NCBI GenBank assembly: GCA_963516475.1
Contig: CAUQBR010000009.1
Span: 1 to 64,000 of the forward strand
Origin: JABCPE02 sp963516475
Lineage (GTDB): Bacteria > Bacteroidota > Bacteroidia > Flavobacteriales > Weeksellaceae
Direction: 5' to 3'
DNA: 64,000 bases
Shown: one piece after another, positions 15,925 to 24,727 of the stretch
Layout of the letters: each line of letters starts with the position of its first letter
Position numbering within the stretch: the first letter of the stretch is position 1
Program-made: the position numbers and the translations under genes
The notes under the pieces: generated by a model
The model's input: only the letters and a program-made list of their open reading frames with translations
Databases searched by the model: none
Told to the model about the DNA's origin: nothing

Positions 15925-17660
15925 ATGGTTATTTCAAAAATTGAAATCAGTAATATAAAAGGAATTGGGAATTTGACTATAAATCAAAATATATATCCAA
16001 ATCGTCCTAATATTCTTGTTGCTCCTAATGGTTTTGGTAAAAGTTCTTTAGCTTGTAGCCTTTAAAACTCTAGTGGCAAATAAAATAGAATTAAAACCAG
16101 AAGTAGAGCCAATTCCTAAGAATGGTGATCCTTCAATAGTTTTGTCTTTAAGTACAGGGCAAACTATTTTTGCAGACAAGGATAGCAATACAATCCGAGA
16201 TTTTTTTTCAATTCATGTTGTTACTAATCCGCTGTTACCTACCGCTAAAGCCCAGATATTCGGAAAAGTTGTAACAGCTAGGGCTTCTATGAACATTGAG
16301 CCAACCATAGTAATAAAGACTATACCGAAAGCTGTGTACTTTGATTATAAGTTGGCTAATATGAAAAGAGCATTTGGAGCTAGTAATAAGATTCTTATGG
16401 ATATATCAATGTTATATTCTAATTATACTTTTTTGAATAAAGTAGAGAAAATGGTTAATACACATATATTTGAGCTTAAACCATATGAAAAATCTATATC
16501 CAGTATATTAGCAGTTATTAATAATTCATATACAAAAACTGCAATAGAAATCAAGAATTATATTGTAGCAAACTCTATGTGCAGGGTTATGTCCAGAATT
16601 CCATGCTATATCTGCATTTATTAAGGAGGAATTGGCACTTGATGATGTTGATGCTTACCTTTCTGCATGGCAGTTTATTACCGTTAAATTAGCGATGGGT
16701 ACTAATTATAAAAAAGCCCTACGATACGCCGAGTATATTGCTAAAAAGAGAAACTTGGATAACACCCTAAAAGAGATTAATCCATTTTCAGATAGATTTA
16801 AAATCGTCTCTAAAGAAAAGAATCGTTCTCTGATAGTTGAATGGCCAAAAGCTCATTTGATATCTAGTGGCCAAAGGGATATTATGGTATTTATTGCAAA
16901 GCTAATAGAGTGCGAATATCAGGCAGAACATAACTGTATATTAGTCATTGATGAATTCTTTGATTACCTTGATGATGCTAATGTGGTAGTCTTTCAATAT
17001 TATATATCAACATTAATTGATTCTTTTAAAAAATCTAAAAGAATAATTTTCCCTATATTACTGACTCATTTGGATCCAAATTATTTGAAACATTTTTGCT
17101 TTAATGATTCACGTCTAAATGTTGTTTACCTAAAACAAATCAATGCTCAAGTTAGTGATAAAATGGCAAAGTTGGTTGCGAATCGAGAAAATATACTTAT
17201 TAAAAATATTCTAGATGAACATTATTTTCACTTTTCTGAAAAAGGTAATAATGTGGATGTTTCGAAAGAGTTTGAGACATTAGGTCTCAATAAAGACTGG
17301 GGACGTCCTGAGGCCTTCGTAAAAAAGATTAATCGAGAACTTAGAACGTACTTGTTGCAACCTAAAGACAAGTATGATCCTTTAGCTGTTTGCTTTGCTG
17401 TTCGAAGAAGAGTAGAAGAACTCGTATATTTCAAATTGCAAAAAGAACATAGAATCCTATTTTTATCCACACACGGTACGAATGAAAAGCTGCATGAAGC
17501 TCAAAAACATTGTATATCTATACTGGAAACTTATTTTCTATTGGGAATTGTTTATAATCATCCTTTACATATTGCTGGTAATGAAGATTTATCTAAACCA
17601 CTAAGTATGAAATTAGATAATCCTTCTATAAAGAATATGATCAGAAAACTCTGGGAATAG
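15925..17660 (+). pseudogene. ABC/SMC-like ATPase gene broken by two frameshifts
   Basis: Starts ATG 15925 (MVISKIEISNIKGIGNLTIN) with Walker A APNGFGKSS. At TGTAGCC (16054-16060) an apparent extra base shifts the frame to AFKTLVANKIELKPE, read to 16624. A second +1 shift near 16569-16580 moves to LCAGLCPEFHAISAFIKEEL, open to 17660. The last part holds an ABC signature-like ISSGQRD, Walker B CILVIDEFFDYLDD and the switch His in LLTHLDP. So all ATPase motifs exist, spread over three frames. The family is RecF/SMC/OLD-like; a role in mobile-element or defence biology is suggested only by the neighbouring recombinase/restriction remnant. Confidence 0.7.
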
Positions 17661-17913
17661 GAACCACACAATCTCTCTTTTGATTCAGAAAGCAGCATTT
17701 GTATCACAAATATTTGTGTAAGTGAGAAAATTCTAGTACCTTTAAAACCATAAATAGAGGAATACATAACAAGCAATAAATATTATGGTAGAATGAGAGC
17801 TTAGATACTTCTAAATTTTTGATGTAATGGACAAAAATGTTAGGAAGTTGGATAATCCCTTATTTTATCTGCCTTTGCAAAAAATTGAAAAAAATGAATA
17901 ATCCATTTATTTT
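17661..17913 (+). other. Intergenic region with a 14-bp palindrome
   Basis: Contains the perfect palindrome CACAAATATTTGTG at 17705-17718. I see no gene here and no copy of the tRNA-Met 3' end that would mark an attachment site. Confidence 0.4.
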
Positions 17914-18255
17914 TTGTATCTTTGCACAAAATTCTGGATTCTAGTTTTCTTTTCTTCAAACACAAAATCACTAATCTTTAGATTTTTTTACTTTTTTCTA
18001 AAGTCTATATCAAACACTAATAAAGAAGAAATTCAAAAATTAGGGCTTATAAACATTGTTGTTTATATTGCTGATTTTAAATACAATGGAAAGACTATAG
18101 CAGCTGTTACAGTGGGATTGGATAGGTATATATTTGATGGAGAAGAAATATATTCTATTACTGCTAATAGAACTCCACAAATCTATTTTTCTGGAGCTGA
18201 TATTCTAAGTGATATGGAATTGTACCACTACTTATCAAGGCTAAGCCTATATTAA
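17914..18255 (+). CDS. Unrecognised ORF, possibly a gene remnant
   Basis: The frame opens at a TTG inside a promoter-like TATCTTTG (17917-17924), and there is no ATG until near the end. So the N-terminal third (rich in Phe, Ser and Leu) is doubtful. From about residue 33 the sequence looks protein-like: NKEEIQKLGLINIVVYIADFK and onward through YNGKTIAAVTVGLDRYIFDG and DMELYHYLSRLSLY. This may be the 3' end of a gene whose start was lost, perhaps at the right edge of the recombinase-linked patch. I cannot name a family. Confidence 0.3.
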   Translation: MYLCTKFWILVFFSSNTKSLIFRFFYFFLKSISNTNKEEIQKLGLINIVVYIADFKYNGKTIAAVTVGLDRYIFDGEEIYSITANRTPQIYFSGADILSDMELYHYLSRLSLY

Positions 18256-18376
18256 AATTAAAATTAAATGGGATTTTATAAAGACTCCCCCCTGTCTCTT
18301 ATTGTATTTAGCTGATGCAAATATACAACAAATATTTAATATAATAACTTTAACAATTAAAAAATTATTAAAATTG
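18256..18376 (+). other. Intergenic, minus-strand -7 box and possible transposon-end-like bases
   Basis: On the minus strand TATATTTG occurs near 18315-18322. At 18292-18302 the bases CTGTCTCTTAT equal the first 11 of the IS50/Tn5-type end, but the match stops there and no partner end was found. Confidence 0.25.
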
Positions 18377-18408
18377 TTAAAAAATCCCCCATTTTAGGAG
18401 GATTTTGC
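18377..18408 (-). terminator. Terminator after the lipoprotein gene
   Basis: AAAATCC and GGATTTT (with an inner CC/GG pair after a mismatch) form a hairpin just past the minus-strand stop at 18416, followed by T's on that strand. Confidence 0.6.
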
Positions 18409-18415
18409 TTTTATA

Positions 18416-19189
18416 TTATTCCCAGATGTACTCGTAATTTTCTATAGTTCCGTTGATATATACTCTTCTAGCTGTCAGTGGATATCCAATTACATCGTAG
18501 ATAAAAGTAGAAGTATAGGAAAAATCAGGTGCTGTAGAGGGTACTAAATGCCTGTAAGATATCGAAATATTATTGTGCTCATGCTGATAAGTGAACGGGC
18601 TTAAATATTTATCAAAGGCTTTTTTAGTGTCTTTTACCCAAACATTTACCTGCGTTTTTTGATTGTTTTCATTATATATATTACTTACACTGCTTCCTTG
18701 TTCGTCGGTATATTCAACAGTATAGTATCCTTTTGAAGTCCCATCTGCATCATAGTAAGTAGATTTTATCAAGTTATTAATCTTTCCTGGACGATTTTCA
18801 AAGGTTTGATAATTCTTTAGCTCATGAACTCCCGAAGTAACTGTGTATCTTTCTCTCTTGGTCACAAGATTTCCATCAAAATAATAAAGCTCATAGGAAG
18901 TAAGTTTATCAGTATTGTCGTATCTACTCCATTTCTTCTGTAGACCATTTTCATACTCTACCTTATAACGATAGTTCAAACCGCCATCTTTGAAATAATC
19001 AATTCCAGAAATTTTCTTATCTGAATCATAGTAGATTTTGGCATGGAGCATACCATCTTTGTTAATTTGGACAATTCTTTTTTCTTCTAATACTTTTGGA
19101 GAAGTGTTGTTAAGAGAATTACTGTCCTCACTTCTGGAACACGATGTCACAGCTATTGCTATTGTAGCAAAAGTCAAAATGTTTTTCAT
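18416..19189 (-). CDS. Lipoprotein with surface-export-like signal, unknown function
   Basis: 257 residues. The lipoprotein signal MKNILTFATIAIAVTSC puts Cys17 at the lipidated position, followed by SRSEDS. Acidic residues right after the Cys resemble the Bacteroidetes lipoprotein export signal for the cell surface. The rest consists of short beta-hairpin-like units with DG/Y patterns (INKDGMLHAKIYYDSDKKISGIDYF, YDNTDKLTSYELYYFDGN, YYDADGTSKGYYTVEYTDEQG), similar in style to RHS/YD-like or MORN-like repeats, but no strict repeat. Monocistronic, with a terminator behind it. Confidence 0.7.
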   Translation of the reverse strand: MKNILTFATIAIAVTSCSRSEDSNSLNNTSPKVLEEKRIVQINKDGMLHAKIYYDSDKKISGIDYFKDGGLNYRYKVEYENGLQKKWSRYDNTDKLTSYELYYFDGNLVTKRERYTVTSGVHELKNYQTFENRPGKINNLIKSTYYDADGTSKGYYTVEYTDEQGSSVSNIYNENNQKTQVNVWVKDTKKAFDKYLSPFTYQHEHNNISISYRHLVPSTAPDFSYTSTFIYDVIGYPLTARRVYINGTIENYEYIWE

Positions 19190-19303
19190 ATTTTCACAAA
19201 TTTTTCTTCAGCCACAAAGATAATAAAAAAAGCCCTGCTGGTGCAAGGAATATTTCTTATTGAAAAAAAACACGATTTTTTCCAAATCAAAAATAACAGC
19301 GAA

Positions 19304-19342
19304 AAAAACAGCGAGAATTTGCCATGTTCTCGCTGTTTTTAT
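19304..19342. terminator. Terminator after the PoNi gene
   Basis: AAAACAGCGAGAA pairs with TTCTCGCTGTTTT. T runs occur on both strands. It is placed to end the minus-strand immunity gene that stops at 19387. Confidence 0.75.
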
Positions 19343-19386
19343 TAGCACAAAATATGACTCACAATACTAATTAAAACTCCTCTCAC

Positions 19387-20229
19387 CTATTCTATTCTTT
19401 TTGTAAAATACGCATCTTTAGGGAAGTATTTATTGTTTTCAAAAGGTGAGATATCTACAGATAAAATATCAGCAATAGCAGCAATTTCAAAACTCCAATA
19501 GCCATAATATATGTTATTATCACTCTTATGATGGTCATAAAAACTAAAACCTTTGTGCCTTTGATAAAATTCTTTATTTAAGAAATGTTCAATCAGAGCA
19601 GAAGAGCGTTCTTTTCCGTATTCATCATCTGTTTCTTTGACAGCGTGACGAAGAGACTCATACGCCCATGGCATATCCATTATCATTTTATAACTTTCCT
19701 CTGTTATAGGTGGTCGTTCGGATATTTTGGCTTTAATAATGGTTTCATAGAGCAGATCTTTTACAGAAAATCGGTCTAATATTTCTAAAAGCAGTATATA
19801 TTTCTATTTTTCAACATCTAATAAATATCCCAGCGAGAGCATCCAAAGCATCAAATCATAGTCTGAGCCAAAATAATGATTGTATTTAGTATCTTTTAAA
19901 TAAGCACGATTGTCCAATACCATCCAGCTCTGGTGTATATATTCTAAAGCATCGTAATAATCTGTATACAACTCCTCTATAGGGTAACCCGCGGAATATT
20001 TAGCAATAAGGGATGTCAGACAATCTCCTGCCATACTACTAAGTACAACATACTTTCTATCTATAGTAACCCTATTATTTTTCAATGCATTAAGATAAAA
20101 AGATATATTTTCCTTTTTTTGTGTTATTATACTTTCGAAATATTCTTTGTTTTTTATTCTATCTCTTTCCATTTTATAATTAAATAATATTAAAATACAG
20201 AAAAACAAAGATACTGCATATTTCTTCAT
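19387..20229 (-). pseudogene. PoNi-type (DUF1910/DUF1911) immunity gene with in-frame TAG
   Basis: PoNi proteins neutralise PoNe DNase toxins. The first segment (from ATG 20229; a second candidate start is ATG 20172) contains RDRIKNKEYFESII and AKYSAGYPIEELYTDYYDALEYI, typical of DUF1910. It stops at TAG 19804-19806, after LLDVEK. The same frame continues without another stop to 19387 and contains the DUF1911 pattern YYGYWSFEIAAIADILSVD...KYFPKDAY. One nonsense codon therefore splits an otherwise complete two-domain gene. If ATG 20229 is used the N-terminus has a hydrophobic segment, unusual for a cytoplasmic immunity protein. No PoNe toxin is nearby. Confidence 0.65.
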
Positions 20230-20304
20230 TGCTATGAAAAAGTAATACAAGATTGAATAGAAAAAAAACAAGAATATCGTTTTGTGAAAACTTTCAGAAC
20301 TTGA

Positions 20305-20340
20305 AATAAAAAAAGACTTTTGAAAAATTCAAAAGTCCTT
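20305..20340 (-). terminator. Terminator after tRNA-Ser
   Basis: GACTTTTGAA and TTCAAAAGTC (20314-20337) form a stem; on the minus strand a run of seven T's follows. It lies 22 bases past the tRNA 3' end. Confidence 0.8.
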
Positions 20341-20361
20341 ATAATTTAGTTTTAATACTTG

Positions 20362-20446
20362 CGGAGAGAGAGGGATTCGAACCCCCGGACCTGTTACAGT
20401 CAACGGTTTTCAAGACCGCCGCATTCGACCGCTCTGCCATCTCTCC
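20362..20446 (-). tRNA. tRNA-Ser (anticodon TGA)
   Basis: The acceptor GGAGAGA pairs with TCTCTCC with discriminator G. The anticodon loop CTTGAAA gives TGA. A long variable arm, as expected for serine tRNA, lies before the GGGGG/TTCGAAT T arm. CCA is not encoded. Confidence 0.95.
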
Positions 20447-20572
20447 AAAAATGAAATAATCTTTCATTTCAGTGGTGCAAATGTAAGGATATTTTTAATA
20501 CTGACAAATTTATTTATAGGATTTTTACACTTAAATCATTAATGTTTTGAAAATCAATATTAAAACTTTACT

Positions 20573-20932
20573 TTATTTCAAAAGCTGACTTCCTAAATAC
20601 ACCGCAGAAAGCCCCAATGCAACGCTCAAAGTCAAATACAAAACCAGAATTCCATATTGTCCGCTCTGCCAAAGAGTGATGTTTTCCATAGAAAATGTGG
20701 AAAATGTAGTAAATCCGCCACAAAATCCTGTAACCAAAAGGTATTTCAGATATTCATTTTCTTTAAATAAAGAAGAAAATATTCCTATAAAAAAACATCC
20801 AAAAACATTGGCTAAGAGCGTTCCAAGAGGGAAAGAGCCTACCATAGGTAGTTTATGAGCATAATTAGAAATCATAAACCTAAAAATACTCCCCACTCCT
20901 CCCCCTATGAAAACATATATCAGGGCTTTCAT
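20573..20932 (-). CDS. crcB: Fluoride ion channel Fluc/CrcB
   Basis: Exports fluoride through a dual-topology dimer in the inner membrane. 119 residues with four helices. Signatures are GGGVGSIFRFMISN near the N-terminus, the NVFGCFFIG pore segment and GFCGGFTTFSTFS, which carries the conserved Phe-box and Na+-site residues. It starts 9 bases after the trxB stop on the same strand, so it is expressed from the trxB transcript. There is no room for a fluoride riboswitch directly ahead. Confidence 0.92.
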   Translation of the reverse strand: MKALIYVFIGGGVGSIFRFMISNYAHKLPMVGSFPLGTLLANVFGCFFIGIFSSLFKENEYLKYLLVTGFCGGFTTFSTFSMENITLWQSGQYGILVLYLTLSVALGLSAVYLGSQLLK

Positions 20933-20941
20933 AGTAGTTTT

Positions 20942-21883
20942 TTATTTTAATTCGCCTAAATATCTCTCTGCATCTATCGCTGCCATACATCCGCTTCCTG
21001 CCGCTGTAACTGCCTGACGGTAAATGTGATCCTGCACATCTCCCGCCGCGAAAACCCCAGGAAGATTGGTTTTAGAAGATTTTCCTTCGGTGATGATATA
21101 GCCGTTTTCATCCATGTCTATTTGCCCTTTAAAAATCTCAGTATTAGGCTGATGTCCTATGGCTATGAATATCCCGCTGACAGGGATTTCAGAAGTTTCT
21201 TGGGTCTGGTTGTTAATAACCACAGCCTTTTCAACCAAGTTATTTTCCCCTTTGATGCCTATCAATTCGTGATTAAATTTCACTTCTATATTTGGTGTTT
21301 TTTCCACTCTGTGAGCCATTGCTTTGGAAGCTCGGAAATAGTTTTTTCTCACAAGCATCGTTACTTTACTACAAATATTAGCAAGATAAGTCGCTTCTTC
21401 TGCTGCCGTATCCCCTGCTCCAACTACGATAACTTCTTGGTTTCTGTAAAAAAATCCATCACAAGTAGCACATGCAGATACTCCACCGCCAGAGTATTTC
21501 TTCTCATCATCCAGCCCAAGGTATTTAGCTGTAGCCCCAGTAGAAATAATCACAGTTTTAGCCAAAATTTCTTTTTCTCCTGCCCAAAGTTTATGAATTC
21601 CGCCTTTTTCCTTAGAAAATTCCACTTTCGTAATCATTTCATAATGAACTTTGGTATCAAATCTTTCGGCTTGTTTTTGTAAATCTTCCATCATTTTCAG
21701 TCCTGTAACTCCCTCTGGATACCCTGGGAAATTGTCCACTTCCGTAGTCCCAGTAAGCTGGCCGCCATGCTGCAGACCTGTATAAAGTTCAGGTTTTAAA
21801 TCCGCTCTCGCTGCATAGATAGCTGCCGTAAAACCAGAAGGTCCAGAACCTATAATCACACAATCTAAAATATTATTCTCCAT
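20942..21883 (-). CDS. trxB: Thioredoxin-disulfide reductase
   Basis: Flavoprotein that reduces thioredoxin with NADPH in the cytoplasm. 313 residues. The FAD-binding GSGPSGFTAAIYAARA is at 11-26, the redox-active CATC (in ACATCDG) near residue 137, the NADPH-binding VGAGDTAAEEATYL after it, and the second FAD motif GVFAAGDVQD near the C-terminus. It is the first of two coupled genes with crcB, behind the polyprenyl synthase gene by 12 bases. Confidence 0.96.
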   Translation of the reverse strand: MENNILDCVIIGSGPSGFTAAIYAARADLKPELYTGLQHGGQLTGTTEVDNFPGYPEGVTGLKMMEDLQKQAERFDTKVHYEMITKVEFSKEKGGIHKLWAGEKEILAKTVIISTGATAKYLGLDDEKKYSGGGVSACATCDGFFYRNQEVIVVGAGDTAAEEATYLANICSKVTMLVRKNYFRASKAMAHRVEKTPNIEVKFNHELIGIKGENNLVEKAVVINNQTQETSEIPVSGIFIAIGHQPNTEIFKGQIDMDENGYIITEGKSSKTNLPGVFAAGDVQDHIYRQAVTAAGSGCMAAIDAERYLGELK

Positions 21884-21895
21884 TTTTATATTTTT

Positions 21896-22873
21896 TTAAA
21901 ATTCTCTTTTTATTACATAATCCAGCATCAGCTGTAAGGACTTTTTCGCTTCATTATCAGGGAATTCGGATAAAATATCCAAAGCCTTCTGCTGGTAATT
22001 TTCCATTATTTTTTCGGCGTAGTCCAGTCCGCCCGATTTTTTCACAAAATCAATCAGTTCTTTTACTCGTTTTGGGGTTTTATTGTGGTTTTTAATGATA
22101 TTAAAGTAATATTTTCTGTTCTTTTCATTTGCCGTTTTTAAAGAATAAATAAGCGGCAAAGTCATTTTTTGTTCCTTAATATCTATGCCCACAGGCTTCC
22201 CTACGATGTTTTTGGTAAAATAATCAAACAAATCATCTTTTATCTGAAAAGCCATTCCTGCATAAATCCCAAAATCTTTCATCTTCATTATCAGCGAGTT
22301 TTCAGCATTATTAGAAACTGCTCCTATCTGGCAGCACGCCGAAATAAGCGAAGCTGTCTTTTGTCTAATAATCTGATAATAAACATCTTCCGTAATGTCC
22401 AGTTTTCTTGCTTTTTCCAGCTGTAAAAGCTCGCCTTCGGACATATCTTTTATGGTTTGGGAAACGATTTCCAACAAATCGAAATCCTTATTTTCAGTAG
22501 AAAGAATTACCGATTTGGACAATAAATAATCTCCAATCAAAACCGCAGTCTTGTTCCCCCACAAGGCATTGATAGAGAAGAAATTACGCCTTATGGCACT
22601 CTCATCCACTACATCATCATGCACCAAAGCCGCTGTATGTATCAGCTCTATCAAAGAAGCTCCGCGAAAGGTTTTTTCGCTTACCTCGCCTGTCATTTTT
22701 GCTGAAAGGAAAACCAGAATAGGCCGCATCTGTTTGCCCTTCGTAGCGATGATAAATTGTGTAATTTTATCTAACAAAGGCACGCTGCTCTGCATGGACT
22801 GATAAAACTTTTCCTCAAAAAGTTTCATTTCCCTGCTTATAGGAGCTTTGATTTCTTCTAAGATTTTAGCCAC
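21896..22873 (-). CDS. Polyprenyl diphosphate synthase
   Basis: Condenses isopentenyl diphosphate onto allylic primers to make long-chain prenyl diphosphate (likely the menaquinone side chain). 325 residues. The first Asp-rich motif is DDVVD in VHDDVVDES, preceded by KGKQMRPILVF; the second is KDDLFDY. Translation begins at a GTG (22873); the first residues MAKILEEIKAPI match the family. It heads an apparent operon with trxB and crcB. Chain length cannot be told from the sequence. Confidence 0.9.
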   Translation of the reverse strand: MAKILEEIKAPISREMKLFEEKFYQSMQSSVPLLDKITQFIIATKGKQMRPILVFLSAKMTGEVSEKTFRGASLIELIHTAALVHDDVVDESAIRRNFFSINALWGNKTAVLIGDYLLSKSVILSTENKDFDLLEIVSQTIKDMSEGELLQLEKARKLDITEDVYYQIIRQKTASLISACCQIGAVSNNAENSLIMKMKDFGIYAGMAFQIKDDLFDYFTKNIVGKPVGIDIKEQKMTLPLIYSLKTANEKNRKYYFNIIKNHNKTPKRVKELIDFVKKSGGLDYAEKIMENYQQKALDILSEFPDNEAKKSLQLMLDYVIKREF

Positions 22874-22890
22874 AATTTTATTTTAATCCA

Positions 22891-22898
22891 CAAATATA
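22891..22898 (-). promoter_or_regulatory. -7 promoter box for the polyprenyl synthase-trxB-crcB run
   Basis: Minus strand TATATTTG, 17 bases before the GTG start at 22873. Confidence 0.55.
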
Positions 22899-22916
22899 AG
22901 AATATTTAATTTAAAA

Positions 22917-23774
22917 TTACAGCCGCTCGAAAGGGACAAAATACAAACTCTGTTTTACCTGAAAACCGATTTTCTTAAAAGCTTCAGCAGAGATATAAAT
23001 GCCCTTTTCATTCACTGCTACGCCCTCTATCTGACCGTATTTAAAGACCGAACCCAACTTGTATTTCGTATATTTTCCACTGAAAAAATTGCCGTTTTCA
23101 TCTTCATCAAAAATCATTAAAAAGGCTTTTGCGACTTTGTTATATCCCACCAAATACAGTTTTTTATTGAAATAAAAAGCATCTGTCACCAGGAAATTAG
23201 TTTTAAATTCTTCCGTTTTTTCAATACTCTGTTCTTCCTCTGTATTGGGATTTATCGCATATTTAGAAACTTTCAGCGAAGCCCATTCTTTGGAAAAAAG
23301 ATAAATTTTCCCGTCTTTGAAAATCATCGCTTCGGCATCAAAATCGTGTTTGTCTTTTTTAAAGCTAAAATGAGGTTGATTTTTGTATTTAAAACTGATT
23401 TTTTGATGAGAATTATCCAAGATTTTATAAATCGCCAAATCCCTTCTTTTGCCTCCATTATTCCCAAAATCTCCTATATAAAGGCTTTGTCCGTCGTTAG
23501 TCATGGCTTCCCAGTCTCTGTTTGGGAAATCAACTTTGATGGTAGAAATTATCTGCCCATTTTCAGGGTTTATTTCATAGACTTCATTAGGATTTCCGCC
23601 GTCATTAAAGCTATACAGCTTCCCATTCATCAGTGTTAATCCTGATGTTTCCCTCAAAGTATCATTTATATCAGCGATTTTATAATTTTTCAAAGGCAGT
23701 CTTTTGGTCTTTTGAGCCAAAGAAAAAACCGATATGAGAATAAAAAACAAAAAATAAAATCTTCTAAAACGCAT
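22917..23774 (-). CDS. Exported beta-propeller-like (SdiA-regulated-like) protein
   Basis: 285 residues with a signal peptide ending SVFSLAQ (about residue 20). The body has repeated strands such as ETSGLTLMNGKLYSFNDGGNPNEVYEINPENGQIISTI, DWEAMTNDGQSLYIGDFGNNGGKRRDLAIYKI and FDAEAMIFKDGKIYLFSKEW. This layout is seen in SdiA-regulated and esterase-like propeller families. Enzymatic function is unknown. It is followed by the polyprenyl synthase gene on the same strand but separated by that gene's own promoter. Confidence 0.65.
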   Translation of the reverse strand: MRFRRFYFLFFILISVFSLAQKTKRLPLKNYKIADINDTLRETSGLTLMNGKLYSFNDGGNPNEVYEINPENGQIISTIKVDFPNRDWEAMTNDGQSLYIGDFGNNGGKRRDLAIYKILDNSHQKISFKYKNQPHFSFKKDKHDFDAEAMIFKDGKIYLFSKEWASLKVSKYAINPNTEEEQSIEKTEEFKTNFLVTDAFYFNKKLYLVGYNKVAKAFLMIFDEDENGNFFSGKYTKYKLGSVFKYGQIEGVAVNEKGIYISAEAFKKIGFQVKQSLYFVPFERL

Positions 23775-23795
23775 ATATTAATATTAAATTTTTGA

Positions 23796-24701
23796 TTAAA
23801 AGCACCATTCCAACACTTTATACCAAATTCCCAAAGTGAAAAACCCGACAATAATACTGATTCCAATAATCATATTGGTGAGTTTGGTATTGAGTTTAAA
23901 TTGCTCAGCGATAACACTGGACATTACCAAAGTAGGCATCGCAGATTCAAAAACTGTGATTTTCACCAAACTTTCTTTCAGCCCTAAAACAAGCCCCAAA
24001 ACCAAAATCAAAGCAGGACCAATCAATAATTTATAAACCATCGACATGGAAATTTGGCTCATCAGTTTATTCCAGCCGTTAAATTTCAACTGCAAACCTA
24101 TCGAGAACAAAGCCAAAGGCGCCACCGTTCCAGACAGCTTGTTAAAAAGCGGTTCGGCAGGAGAAAGGTCTATAAAAGATGATAAAACTAATGCTGTAAT
24201 ACATCCGATAAATGGCGGAAATGTAAAAAGCCTTTTTAGTAAAAATTTAGCGCTTATGGTGTTATTGTTTCCTCCCTTTAGAGCAGTGATGATGCCCAGT
24301 GTGGAAAGGGTAAGAAACATGGCTTGGTCGCAGATAATCGCAATGCTCAAATATTCTTCTCCATAAAAAGCAGAAATCAGCGGAAAACCAATGAACGAGG
24401 TGTTACTGTATCCACTTGCCAGCTGCAAGGTACTTGTAGAGCGGTTGGAATAGTTTTTCAGTTTTGAATAATACTGCATAAGGAAATACGCTCCCAATGC
24501 CAGAACTACCATACTAGCCGCAGGATAGAGTATTTCCAGCGACCACTCTATTTTCGGAATGTATTTAAAGGAAATAGAGGGCAGTGCGATATAAAGTATC
24601 CAAGTATTAATTCCTTTGTGAGCATCTGGATGAATGGATTTAGTTGCCTTAAAGACCATTCCCGCCACAATGCACAATATGATTAAAATAAAATTATCCA
24701 T
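23796..24701 (-). CDS. AEC-family transporter
   Basis: 301 residues with about ten hydrophobic helices. The layout matches the auxin efflux carrier (AEC) family of bacterial permeases: an N-terminal WILYIALPSISFKYIPKIEW, a central SGYSNTSFIGFPLISAFYGEE (the conserved N-x-GF-P crossover) and a second ...SAMPTLVMSSVIAEQF crossover. The substrate is unknown; family members move malate, malonate or other organic anions. It lies between the propeller protein and rlmN. Confidence 0.85.
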   Translation of the reverse strand: MDNFILIILCIVAGMVFKATKSIHPDAHKGINTWILYIALPSISFKYIPKIEWSLEILYPAASMVVLALGAYFLMQYYSKLKNYSNRSTSTLQLASGYSNTSFIGFPLISAFYGEEYLSIAIICDQAMFLTLSTLGIITALKGGNNNTISAKFLLKRLFTFPPFIGCITALVLSSFIDLSPAEPLFNKLSGTVAPLALFSIGLQLKFNGWNKLMSQISMSMVYKLLIGPALILVLGLVLGLKESLVKITVFESAMPTLVMSSVIAEQFKLNTKLTNMIIGISIIVGFFTLGIWYKVLEWCF

Positions 24702-24727
24702 TTTATTCTCTATTTGTAGTGCTTTTT

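Noticed and set aside
18292..18302. CTGTCTCTTAT as Tn5/IS50 end or sequencing-adapter remnant
   Set aside because: Only 11 bases match the 19-base end, no inverted partner was seen, and the following bases fit ordinary intergenic DNA.
20933..20941. Fluoride riboswitch ahead of crcB
   Set aside because: Only 9 bases separate crcB from trxB; there is no room for the aptamer.
21026..21682. Long plus-strand open frame (218 codons) opposite trxB
   Set aside because: It lies fully antisense to an unmistakable trxB gene and has no protein-like motifs; it is a composition shadow.
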